Shown here in pieces: positions 19,121 through 27,918 of a stretch of DNA of 27,918 nt; position 1 is the stretch's first letter; every line of letters starts with the position of its first letter. Both the position numbers and the translations under genes were made by a program. The notes under the pieces are model-generated. The model had not been told where the DNA came from, ran no database searches, and worked only from the letters and a program-made list of their open reading frames with translations. Where the stretch lies: contig MCFE01000893.1 in the NCBI GenBank assembly GCA_002104905.1, positions 1 to 27,918 on the forward strand. The letters are read 5' to 3'. Source of the stretch: Basidiobolus meristosporus CBS 931.73 (Eukaryota; Basidiobolomycota; Basidiobolomycetes; Basidiobolales; Basidiobolaceae).

Positions 19121-19137
19121 TGGCACCCAATGTGGGG
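19121..19137 (+). other. Primer-binding site of element B copy 1
   Basis: TGGCACCCAATGTGGGG begins 4 nt after the LTR end and has the TGG start expected for pairing with a tRNA CCA end. I cannot assign the tRNA. The second copy has CCCAACG here instead of CCCAATG; the change creates the only upstream ATG (19130) in the copy-1 leader. Confidence 0.65.
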
Positions 19138-19235
19138 GGTTCATACAAGCTCCCTAGGACCCAACAAGATTTACCTGAAGATTTGAGCTGTTATCCACCT
19201 ATTGAAAAGAGACTACCAATATTACAAAGACTAAC

Positions 19236-22200
19236 ATGAACTCTATGCCATTACCACTCTCACATGGAGCCCCACAGTTTGATGGAAAGAATGTGGAAAG
19301 CTTCATATTCAAATGGGAGAAGCTCTGCAAGATGTGCAGTCTATCTGAACAAGAAATGGCTGAAGACTTCCCCTACTACTGCACCGATGATATTACCACT
19401 AAGCTTCTCAGACAAGGAGACATTCTCACTGACTGGGCCTTAATGAAGACCTACCTACAGACCGAGTATGGTAGACCCCAGATATACTATGGAATTGAAG
19501 ATCTCAGGCACTTTGGAAGAACTGGACTTTCCAAGCTACCACTTGAAGAGTTCATTCAACAGTATGAAGATATGGCCAAGCCACTCCTAGAGTCCCAGGC
19601 TATAACTGAGTTTACCATGACACTTTACCTTGCACAAGGGCTTCCCCAGGACTTGGCAAGGAAAGTTGACTTACATGCTGCCAAGGATGACAAGTCTGGC
19701 ATTCCTTGCTTTGCAGAGATGAAACGTGTTCTCCTAGAGGCAAAGCAAACTTCTACCTTTATGAGACTCCTGACATCTAATCTGCCAGACCAGTCAACCA
19801 AGGAGCCAAGGAGTGCTGCTGCTGACAATCAGACCTACACTACCGACAGAATTGACCAACTTGCTGAACAGTTACAAAAGCTAGCCCTCAAGATTAATGG
19901 CTCAGCTGAGGTTCCTACTGAGGGACAAAGACCTTTGCCCAGGCACTGCATCTGGTGTGACTCTACTCAGCATGCCAGACAAGAATGCTCAGAGCTTAGT
20001 CAGCTACTCAGAGAAGGAGCAGTACAGTTTGATGCTGATGGAATGCTTGCTGACAAGGAAGGAAGAAGGATTCCCACTAATTTCCGAAGAGGAGGGATGA
20101 GAGCCCTTTTCCAGAAATCTGACTCAGCAACCAGAAAGATTACTGTTGATGCCCCTATTGGGACTCATAAAGTGAATCCAAGCAGCTCTGACAACAGACA
20201 ATATGAAGTTGATGCCTTTGCTACCAAAAGACACCTCCCTGAAGAACCTGCCAAACCCATCCTTAGAAGACCACGATTTGAAGAACCTGAAGTTGTTATT
20301 GACAAGAGGCCTAGTATGCTGCCCACCCAAGATCCATTGCCTCACTTTCAGATGACCTCAAAGATAACAAGCTACTCAAGCCCTCAACTGATTACTGAGA
20401 AGCTGCTGAAGCAGAACCTCACTTTGTCGGTTGGAGAAATCATGAGTGTATCCCCATCTGTTAGGAAGACCTTTGATGAGCAGCTTAGAACAAGACGACA
20501 AGCTGTTGAACATATGGACACCCATATAATTCACACAAACCATGAAGACCACCAAAAAGATGACAACACTACTGAGTATAAGACCTTTTACTCAGTTGCA
20601 ACTGCTGTGGTGAAAGGATATATATATGATGACCCTGTTGACTGCCATATTGACAGTGGCTCAGAGATTTGTGTTATGCCGCTAGACTTCTGGAAGACAC
20701 TTAGAAGCAAGGAGCTACTGCCTGTTGATAGAGATATTGGATGGAACATGACTGATGCAAACTCAGGATCTAGTCCACTCTACGGTGTAGTGCACAAGTT
20801 CCCTATTGAGGTACAAGGAATCAAGGTCTGGCTTCCCCTCTTCATCTGCCAGAAGGCAAACTTTGACCTTCTGCTAGGTAGACCATGGGAAACCAGTACT
20901 AAGGCTACAACTACCAACTATTCCGATGGGTCAGTATGGTACACCATACAAGGATCCAATCCAGGACTACAGTCAACCTTCTGTGGTGTAACACCCAACA
21001 ATAAGAGGACACATACTGCTTGCCAGAAGACACATCTTGTTATGGAAGAAGATGAAGAGCCTGACAATATACACCCCAACATTTGGAGCTGCTCATTAGG
21101 TATACAGGAGCAAACAGCTATGGTTCGAACAAAATACAAGACAGTAGAACAGAAGATCAGACCATCACTTACACCTTTGACTGATGGATCCCAACCTGCT
21201 GATTACATTAGACCACCAGAAGAAACACCAGATGATACACGACTTACACCTGAGAGACTTAAGCAACTTATCATTGGTGATGGAAACCTTACACCAGAGG
21301 AGATACTATTATTTAAGGAGACCTTGAAAAGGCATGATAAGGTCTTCTCATATAATGACAAGGAGATGGGACTCTTAAAGACATCGGTTGAAAAACCCAT
21401 CAAGATTCATACAGTGCCCCACACACCCTGGTCATTTAAGCCTTACCCACTGCCCAGAGGACTCCAAGCTGATGTGCATGACCTACTTAAGAAGAAGATA
21501 GAAGCTGGTATCCTAGAACCTTGCCATGGGCCCTATGCTAACAGATGGTTTGTAACCAAAAAGAAGAATGGAAAGCTCCGATTCATTCAAGACATGCAAC
21601 CTGCAAATGCTGTCACTATCAGAGATGCTGCTATACCTCCATCTATTGATGACTTTGCAGAAAGCTTTAGTGGCCACTCCATCTACTCAACATACGATCT
21701 CTACTCAGGATATGACCAGATTCCCCTTGATGAGACATCAAGAGATATGTTTGCACTACAGACACCATTTGGACTATTAAGGATGACAAGACTCAGCCAA
21801 GGGGCTACAAACTCCGTGGCTCAGTTCCAGAGATGCATGGTGAATGTGCTATACCAGTTTATACCTGAGAAACTTGCTGTCTTTGTGGATGACATAGGCA
21901 TCAAAGGATCAAAATTCCGGGACACCACTGAAGTTATGCCTGGAGTAAGAAAGTTTGTCTATGACCATATTGCAGACAATGATGCCATACTAGGAGCCAT
22001 TGAAGAAGCTGGACTCACCATCAGTGGTGAGAAAAGCAGCTTTGGTGTATCAGAGATATCCATTGTTGGACAAAAATGCAACACCTTTGGTCGCTCACCT
22101 GGAGACTCCAAGACACAAAAGATATGCAACTGGCCTACCCCCACAAATCTAACACAAGCTCGTGGCTTTGTGGCAGCTTGTGGGTTCTTTAGGATCTGGA

Positions 22201-24089
22201 TCCCAAGATTTTCTGAGATAGCAGAACCAATCTACCGACTACAGAGAAAGAATACCCCATTTATCTGGGGAGAAGAGCAAGAAGAAGCCATGCAATTACT
22301 GAAAGAGGCCTTAGTATCTCCACCAGTTCTAAGACCTCTTGACTATCAAAACACTGAATGCCCGCCTATTTTGACAGTGGATGCAAGCCCCATAGGAGCT
22401 GGAGCACTACTTGGACAAGATGATGAAGATGGCAACCGCTATGCCTGCAGATATGAGAGCTGCCTATTCTCTCCTAGAGAACAAAGATACTCACAGATTA
22501 AGAGAGAACTACTAGGAGTTGTGAAGATGCTGAGGAAACTGAAGTCACAACTCTACATGACACATTTTATCCTGGAGACAGATGCCAAGCCACTTATAGG
22601 AATGATCAACAAGCCTGACCTACCTGATGATGCCACAAACCGATGGATGGCATGGCTGAAAATGTTTGACTTTGAGGTCAAACATATCCCTGGCAAGACA
22701 AATGTTGTGGCTGATGCACTCTCCAGGAAGGGACCACAATTATTTGAAGACTTGGACCCTCACTTTGATGATATTATTGATGCAGAGATCCGACAGATTG
22801 CCATCAAAGACCAAGAGAGAACTACCTGGAGTCTGATCAAGGAATATCTAAGGACACTTAAGAAACCTAGTTGGATGGATATTCAGGAGTTTAGAAAACT
22901 CAGGAAGAAGGCACACCACTACTATCTTAAAGATGATCTTCTCTTTAAGCGAGTGAAGCCTGGACTTATGCCAAGAAGAGTAGTCACCACCCCTCAAGAG
23001 CAACTGAACATCATGACAAGTATCCACCAAGGAGAACCAGGAGGACATAGAGGACGAGAAGCCACATACAATACCACAGCTCAGAGGTACTACTGGGAAA
23101 ACATGTACTATGATGTCCAGCACTTTGTTGAGTCATGTGTAGCCTGCCAGAAGAGATCCTCCAAGCGTTATGAAGAACCACTGCATCCTACTTACACAAT
23201 CTGTCTATGGCAAAAGGTTGGTATTGACCTTGTCCACATGCCAACAGCTGGATCAAAAAAGTACCTGATTGTTGCTAGAGATGACCTTAGTGGATGGGCA
23301 GAGGCTCGAGCCTTGCCCAACAACAAGAGCCATACCATATGGAGATTTATACTTGAAGACATCATCTGCAGATTTGGCTGCATCCGACAGTTTGTTGCTG
23401 ACAGAGGAGAGATGACATCCCAAATGATCCAGGAGTTGTGCTCAAAGTACAAGATACACATAGCTTTCACAACAGCTTACCACCCTCAAGCCAATGGAAT
23501 GATAGAGAGAGGACATGGACCATTGGTGAACTCTCTTGTCAAGGCCTGTGAGAATAACACAACACTGTGGCCACAGCAATTACATCTTGCACTGTGGGCA
23601 GATAGAATTACTACCAAGAGAACAACTGGATTATCGCCATTCAAGCTACTCTATGGACATGACTGCATACTACCAGTTGAGTTAAACACAGTCACTTGGA
23701 ACTCATTGAATTGGAGATCCGATATGCAGACTGAAGACCTCCTTGCAACTCGCATACAGCAACTTGATCACCATGACTTGAATATTAGCAGAGCTGCTGA
23801 ACAACTTAAGGACACACGACTAAAGAACAAGGTGCCCTTTGACAAATCACACCCAACAAGGCCAAAACCACTATCACTAGGAGACCCAGTATTACTCTAT
23901 GATTCTACCTTGGACAAGCAATGGAGTCGGAAGTTTGACAACAAATGGACTGGCCCCTACCTCATTTCCAAAGTGATTGGAAATGGAAGTTATTACATAT
24001 CTGAGCTTGACAACACCCAGTTGAGAGCACCAGTTGCTGGAAATCGACTTAAGTTATTCAAGCATAGGAATTTTGCACATCAAGATTAG
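19236..24089 (+). CDS. Gag-Pol polyprotein of element B copy 1
   Basis: This single intact frame has 1,617 codons. The gag begins with MPLPLSHGAPQFDGK, resembling gag proteins I associate with basidiomycete Gypsy elements, and has a CX2CX4HX4C zinc knuckle at C238, C241, H246, C251. Aspartic protease: DSGS at 473-476. Reverse transcriptase: motif A D821 in STYDLYSGYD and catalytic FVDD with D885/D886. RNase H: first aspartate D1049 in TVDAS, later ETDAKP and VADALSRK. Integrase: H1264, H1271, C1301, C1304, then D1331, D1389, E1424 (DX34E). A GPY/F module (TGPYLISK) is followed by the C-terminus; there is no chromodomain. The ATG has A at -3 and follows a leader nearly free of ATG. All key residues seen are intact, so this copy may be active. 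Confidence 0.94.
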   Translation: MNSMPLPLSHGAPQFDGKNVESFIFKWEKLCKMCSLSEQEMAEDFPYYCTDDITTKLLRQGDILTDWALMKTYLQTEYGRPQIYYGIEDLRHFGRTGLSKLPLEEFIQQYEDMAKPLLESQAITEFTMTLYLAQGLPQDLARKVDLHAAKDDKSGIPCFAEMKRVLLEAKQTSTFMRLLTSNLPDQSTKEPRSAAADNQTYTTDRIDQLAEQLQKLALKINGSAEVPTEGQRPLPRHCIWCDSTQHARQECSELSQLLREGAVQFDADGMLADKEGRRIPTNFRRGGMRALFQKSDSATRKITVDAPIGTHKVNPSSSDNRQYEVDAFATKRHLPEEPAKPILRRPRFEEPEVVIDKRPSMLPTQDPLPHFQMTSKITSYSSPQLITEKLLKQNLTLSVGEIMSVSPSVRKTFDEQLRTRRQAVEHMDTHIIHTNHEDHQKDDNTTEYKTFYSVATAVVKGYIYDDPVDCHIDSGSEICVMPLDFWKTLRSKELLPVDRDIGWNMTDANSGSSPLYGVVHKFPIEVQGIKVWLPLFICQKANFDLLLGRPWETSTKATTTNYSDGSVWYTIQGSNPGLQSTFCGVTPNNKRTHTACQKTHLVMEEDEEPDNIHPNIWSCSLGIQEQTAMVRTKYKTVEQKIRPSLTPLTDGSQPADYIRPPEETPDDTRLTPERLKQLIIGDGNLTPEEILLFKETLKRHDKVFSYNDKEMGLLKTSVEKPIKIHTVPHTPWSFKPYPLPRGLQADVHDLLKKKIEAGILEPCHGPYANRWFVTKKKNGKLRFIQDMQPANAVTIRDAAIPPSIDDFAESFSGHSIYSTYDLYSGYDQIPLDETSRDMFALQTPFGLLRMTRLSQGATNSVAQFQRCMVNVLYQFIPEKLAVFVDDIGIKGSKFRDTTEVMPGVRKFVYDHIADNDAILGAIEEAGLTISGEKSSFGVSEISIVGQKCNTFGRSPGDSKTQKICNWPTPTNLTQARGFVAACGFFRIWIPRFSEIAEPIYRLQRKNTPFIWGEEQEEAMQLLKEALVSPPVLRPLDYQNTECPPILTVDASPIGAGALLGQDDEDGNRYACRYESCLFSPREQRYSQIKRELLGVVKMLRKLKSQLYMTHFILETDAKPLIGMINKPDLPDDATNRWMAWLKMFDFEVKHIPGKTNVVADALSRKGPQLFEDLDPHFDDIIDAEIRQIAIKDQERTTWSLIKEYLRTLKKPSWMDIQEFRKLRKKAHHYYLKDDLLFKRVKPGLMPRRVVTTPQEQLNIMTSIHQGEPGGHRGREATYNTTAQRYYWENMYYDVQHFVESCVACQKRSSKRYEEPLHPTYTICLWQKVGIDLVHMPTAGSKKYLIVARDDLSGWAEARALPNNKSHTIWRFILEDIICRFGCIRQFVADRGEMTSQMIQELCSKYKIHIAFTTAYHPQANGMIERGHGPLVNSLVKACENNTTLWPQQLHLALWADRITTKRTTGLSPFKLLYGHDCILPVELNTVTWNSLNWRSDMQTEDLLATRIQQLDHHDLNISRAAEQLKDTRLKNKVPFDKSHPTRPKPLSLGDPVLLYDSTLDKQWSRKFDNKWTGPYLISKVIGNGSYYISELDNTQLRAPVAGNRLKLFKHRNFAHQD

Positions 24090-24114
24090 TTTGCTTTGAC
24101 CCAAGTTCAAAGCT

Positions 24115-24128
24115 GAGAGGGGGGTGGA
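24115..24128 (+). other. Polypurine tract of element B copy 1
   Basis: GAGAGGGGGGTGGA lies directly before the TG of LTR 2, 26 nt after the gag-pol stop. Unlike in element A it lies outside the coding frame. Confidence 0.75.
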
Positions 24129-25200
24129 TGTAGTGGGGTGACAGTGACACCCACTGACAGATGTGCTCATTCCCTTATTTTCTACTTCCCTATATCCCTA
24201 CTACACTCATTTTAGTTTTATCCCATTTGTCTTACCCAATCAGTACTATCCCATAAGCCGGTTGACTATCACACCTGCTTACCTTATTGCATAAGTTACC
24301 CCTCACTTTATGTAAGATTACTAGTTACAAGTGCTTCTATATTAGGCAAGTACCCGCGCCAGTACCCGTGACACATGATCAACCCGTGTCACCATCCCTA
24401 CCATTTCCATACCATATATGGTATCCCCATGTTACACAGGTTTCAGAATACTGATTCCTGATTGGTTGGATGTGCTGTGCCTCTTAGAACCTTCCGGCAC
24501 CTACTTAGAACATTCTTAGGTCATTCTGATGTCATTAAGATTTCTATTGAACTCCGGAACCTTCTGGAACACCATGATTAGTAATCACTTAGCCAGTGAA
24601 GAAAAGTATATAAGGGAGGCTATCCCTCAACAATAAATCATCATCCCTTTTATCAATATACCGACTTGTTGATTAGTGTGATCACTGCTACCTGCTGCTA
24701 CCTGAACTTCCAACCCTAGACCACAGGACACTCCCAGGAAACCGCGCTGACAGCCAACTGACCTTGGAGGCACTACTTGTGAGGAATACTCAGAGTAGGT
24801 ATCTTTTATTATATTTGATTCTTTCCCAAGTTTGTTCTTGTACAGGCAAAGATACTTTTCTGTCTTTGTAACTATTGACCAAAGCTGCATTCTTATCAAG
24901 TCCCTGCTGGTGGAGTTTACAGTTGTTTTGACTTTGGAAGCTTTAGTACATTGTCATCTCAAAGGACGCTGAACCCAGCACATACTTTTGTTAAGACGCC
25001 AACTAAGTTGGGGATTGTAGCTCAATAGTTTTCCCTTGACAAGCTTGTGGCTTTATTCCCCTTCACATTAGATTAGAGACAGAACCCAAGTATTCCTAGC
25101 AAGCTTTTGCCAGAGGTTATCGCACCCAGTGAACACCCCACACACAAAACACTTGAGAAGTGTTGGACGTATCTCTCCCTTGGACCTATACACCACCACA
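24129..25200 (+). repeat. LTR 2, shared by both copies of family B (1,072 bp)
   Basis: It is nearly identical to LTR 1, with substitutions seen at CACTAACAG/CACTGACAG, GTCATCAAG/GTCATTAAG and GGACTTATA/GGACCTATA. It is the 3' LTR of copy 1 and the 5' LTR of copy 2, because the next bases are a primer-binding site and leader. The heat-shock-like cluster (24487-24570), CArG palindrome (24409-24424) and TATA box (24607-24613) are all retained. Confidence 0.95.
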
Positions 25201-25204
25201 TATT

Positions 25205-25221
25205 TGGCACCCAACGTGGGG
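25205..25221 (+). other. Primer-binding site of element B copy 2
   Basis: TGGCACCCAACGTGGGG starts 4 nt after LTR 2 and is directly comparable with the site at 19121. Its presence shows that LTR 2 acts as a 5' LTR for the second internal region. Confidence 0.65.
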
Positions 25222-25340
25222 GGTTCATACAAGCTCCCTAGGACCCAACAAGATTTACCTGAAGATTTGAGCTGTTATCCACCTATTGAAAAGAGACTAC
25301 CGATATTACCAAGATTACAACACCAACCTACCTGCCCAAT

Positions 25341-27918
25341 ATGAACTCTATGCCATTACCACTCTCACATGGAGCCCCACAGTTTGATGGAAAGAATGTG
25401 GAAAGCTTCATATTCAAATGGGAGAAGCTCTGCAAGATGTGCAGCCTATCTGAACAAGAAATGGCTGAAGACTTCCCCTACTACTGCACCAATGATATTA
25501 CCACTAAGCTTCTCAGACAAGGAGACATTCTCACTGACTGGGCCTTAATGAAGACCTACCTACAGACCGAGTATGGTAGACCCCAGATATACTATGGAAT
25601 TGAAGACCTCAGGCACTTTGGAAGAACTGGACTCTCCAAGCTACCACTTGAAGAGTTCATTCAACAGTATGAAGATATGGCCAAGCCACTCCTAGAGTCC
25701 CAGGCTATAACTGAGTTTACCATGACACTTTACCTTGCACAAGGGCTTCCCCAGGACTTGGCAAGGAAAGTTGACTTACAGGCAGCCAAGGATGACAAGT
25801 CTGGCATTCCATGCTTTGCAGAGGTGAAACGTGTTCTCCTAGAGGCAAAGCAAACTTCTACCTTTATGAGACTCCTGACATCTAATCTGCCAGACCAGTC
25901 AACCAAGGAGCCAAGGAGTGCTGCTGCTGACAATCAGACCTACACTACTGACAGAATTGACCAACTTGCTGAACAGCTACAGAAGCTAGCCCTCAAGATT
26001 AATGGCTCTGCTGAGGTTGCTACTGAGGGACAAAGACCTTTGCCCAGGCACTGCATCTGGTGTGACTCTACTCAGCATGCCAGACGAGAATGCTCAGAGC
26101 TTAGTCAGCTACTCAGAGAAGGAGCAGTACAGTTTGATGCTGATGGAATGCTTGCTGACAAGGAAGGAAGAAGGATTCCCACTAATTTCCGAAGAGGAGG
26201 GATGAGAGCCCTTTTCCATAAATCTGACTCAGCAACCAGAAAGATTACTGTTGATGCCCCTATTGGGACTCATAAAGTGAATCCAAGCAGCCCTGACAAC
26301 AGACAATATGAAGTTGATGCCTTTGCTACCAAAAGACACCTCCCTGAAGAACCTGCCAAACCCATCCTTAGAAGACCATGATTTGAAGAACCTGAAGTTG
26401 TTATTGACAAGAGGCCTAGTATGCTGCCCACCCAAGATCCATTGCCTCACTTTCAGATGACCTCAAAGATAACAAGCTACTCAAGCCCTCAACTGATTAC
26501 TGAGAAGCTGCTGAAGCAGAACCTCACTTTGTCGGTTGGAGAAATCATGAGTGTATCCCCATCTGTTAGGAAGACCTTTGATGAGCAGCTTAGAACAAGA
26601 CGACAAGCTGTTGAACATATGGACACCCATATTATTCACACAAACCATGAAGACCACCAAAAAGATGACAACACTACTGAGTATAAGACCTTTTACTCAG
26701 TTGCAACTGCTGTGGTGAAAGGATATATATATGATGACCCTGTTGACTGCCATATTGACAGTGGCTCAGAGATTTGTGTTATGCCGCTAGACTTCTGGAA
26801 GACACTTAGAAGCAAGGAGCTACTGCCTGTTGATAGAGATATTGGATGGAACATGACTGATGCAAACTCAGGATCTAGTCCACTCTACGGTGTAGTGCAC
26901 AAGTTCCCTATTGAGGTACAAGGAATCAAGGTCTGGCTTCCCCTCTTCATCTGCCAGAAGGCAAACTTTGACCTTCTGCTAGGTAGACCATGGGAAACCA
27001 GTACTAAGGCTACAACTACCAACTATTCCGATGGGTCAGTATGGTACACCATACAAGGATCCAATCCAGGACTACAGTCAACCTTCTGTGGTGTAACACC
27101 CAACAATAAGAGGACACATACTGCTTGCCAGAAGACACATCTTGTTATGGAAGAAGATGAAGAGCCTGACAATATACACCCCAACATTTGGAGCTGCTCA
27201 TTAGGTATACAGGAGCAAACAGCTATGGTTCGAACAAAATACAAGACAGTAGAACAGAAGATTAGACCATCACTTACACCTTTGACTGATGGATCCCGAC
27301 CTGCTGATTACATTAGACCACCAGAAGAAACACCAGATGATACACGACTTACACCTGAGAGACTTAAGCAACTTATCATTGGTGATGGAAACCTTACACC
27401 AGAGGAGATACTATTATTTAAGGAGACCTTGAAAAGGCATGATAAGGTCTTCTCATATAATGACAAGGAGATGGGACTCTTAAAGACATCGGTTGAAAAA
27501 CCCATCAAGATTCATACAGTGCCCCACACACCCTGGTCATTTAAGCCTTACCCACTGCCCAGAGGACTCCAAGCTGATGTGCATGACCTACTTAAGAAGA
27601 AGATAGAAGCTGGTATCCTAGAACCTTGCCATGGGCCCTATGCTAACAGATGGTTTGTAACCAAAAAGAAGAATGGAAAGCTCCGATTCATTCAAGACAT
27701 GCAACCTGCAAATGCTGTCACTATCAGAGATGCTGCTATACCTCCATCTATTGATGAATTTGCAGAAAGCTTTAGTGCCACTCCATCTACTCAACATACG
27801 ATCTCTACTCAGGATATGACCAGATTCCCCTTGATGAGACATCAAGAGATATGTTTGCACTACAGACACCATTTGGACTATTAAGGATGACAAGACTCAG
27901 CCAAGGGGCTACAAACTC
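25341..27918 (+). pseudogene. Broken gag-pol of element B copy 2 (partial)
   Basis: It matches the copy-1 gag-pol from its ATG into reverse transcriptase, where the window ends. Two breaks are visible. A CGA-to-TGA transition at 26379-26381 gives a stop at codon 347, after the gag zinc knuckle. A single-base deletion near 27,775 (AGTGGCC became AGTGCC) shifts the frame just before reverse-transcriptase motif A. Protease with its DSGS motif lies between the breaks in the original frame. The first stop would leave a gag-like 346-residue product. About 18 substitutions by eye separate the gag parts of the two copies, but only about four separate the pol parts. The C-to-T change at a CpG fits deamination of methylated cytosine. 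Confidence 0.9.

Larger units (their letters stand above)
18045..25200 (+). mobile_element. Retrotransposon B, copy 1: complete Ty3/Gypsy element
   Basis: This 7,156-bp unit consists of a 1,072-bp LTR, a 5,012-bp internal region with one intact gag-pol frame, and a second 1,072-bp LTR. The LTRs differ at only about three positions by eye, so the copy is very young or was homogenised. The bases before the left LTR are GGCGT. The right LTR is followed not by flanking DNA but by another internal region of the same family, so no target duplication can be checked in this window. It is unrelated to element A apart from general Ty3/Gypsy organisation. Confidence 0.93.
24129..27918 (+). mobile_element. 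Retrotransposon B, copy 2, runs off the window
   Basis: It shares LTR 2 with copy 1 and continues with TGGCACCCAACGTGGGG, a leader, gag, protease and the first part of reverse transcriptase up to the window end. The leader carries a 21-bp insertion relative to copy 1 (or copy 1 a deletion). The internal region is damaged, so this copy could move only with proteins from other copies. Confidence 0.9.

Noticed and set aside
19045-19239. Open frame of about 64 codons (71 in copy 2) across the LTR end and leader, overlapping the gag ATG as ATGA, kept open across a 21-bp indel.
   Set aside because: It begins with GTG and contains no ATG, in a leader otherwise depleted of ATG, so scanning ribosomes would not be expected to translate it. 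The 21-bp indel being a multiple of three may be chance.
1-27918. CRISPR array, prokaryotic operon, rRNA or tRNA genes.
   Set aside because: No regularly spaced repeats, no bacterial-type gene packing and no cloverleaf or rRNA sequence were seen. The content is eukaryotic.

Overview
The window looks like a transposon-rich intergenic stretch of a filamentous fungus, probably a basidiomycete. This rests on two families of Ty3/Gypsy LTR retrotransposons with single fused gag-pol frames (one with a C-terminal chromodomain), a small intronless secreted-protein gene, and short intron-like segments. I cannot name the species from sequence alone.

Layout. Positions 1 to about 6,300 are of moderate GC. 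They hold one convincing host gene, a 93-residue secreted protein with a beta/gamma-crystallin fold pattern (5162-5443, +). Upstream of it is a stretch (about 3,600-4,600) with in-order but weak, interrupted resemblance to a kinesin motor domain or another P-loop protein; I treat this as probable gene debris. The rest of the left arm has no gene I recognise. From about 6,300 the DNA becomes AT-rich and gene-poor (6,300-7,788 and 13,718-18,044).

Retrotransposon A (7794-13712) is a complete, apparently intact chromovirus. It has 697-bp LTRs differing at about ten positions, a perfect 5-bp target duplication (CAGTG), an uninterrupted 1,494-codon gag-pol, and an integrase tail with a chromodomain that keeps the three-aromatic cage for methyl-lysine binding. 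Its stop codon abuts the 3' LTR, and the polypurine tract is part of the coding sequence.

Retrotransposon B (18045-25200) is a different, chromodomain-less Ty3/Gypsy family. It has 1,072-bp LTRs differing at about three positions and an intact 1,617-codon gag-pol. Its right LTR runs directly into the primer-binding site and internal region of a second copy of the same family. The result is an LTR-internal-LTR-internal tandem array that leaves the window at its right edge. The second copy is broken by a CGA-to-TGA nonsense change and a 1-bp deletion in reverse transcriptase. Its divergence from the first copy is patchy (leader and gag high, pol and LTR low), which suggests recombination.

The most interesting signals are regulatory. 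The family-B LTR carries a dense cluster of heat-shock-element-like GAAnnTTC sites just upstream of its TATA box, plus a 16-bp palindrome containing a perfect CArg-type box. Both families have leaders almost free of ATG from the TATA region to the gag start. The U3 regions of both otherwise different LTRs share two exact words in the same order.
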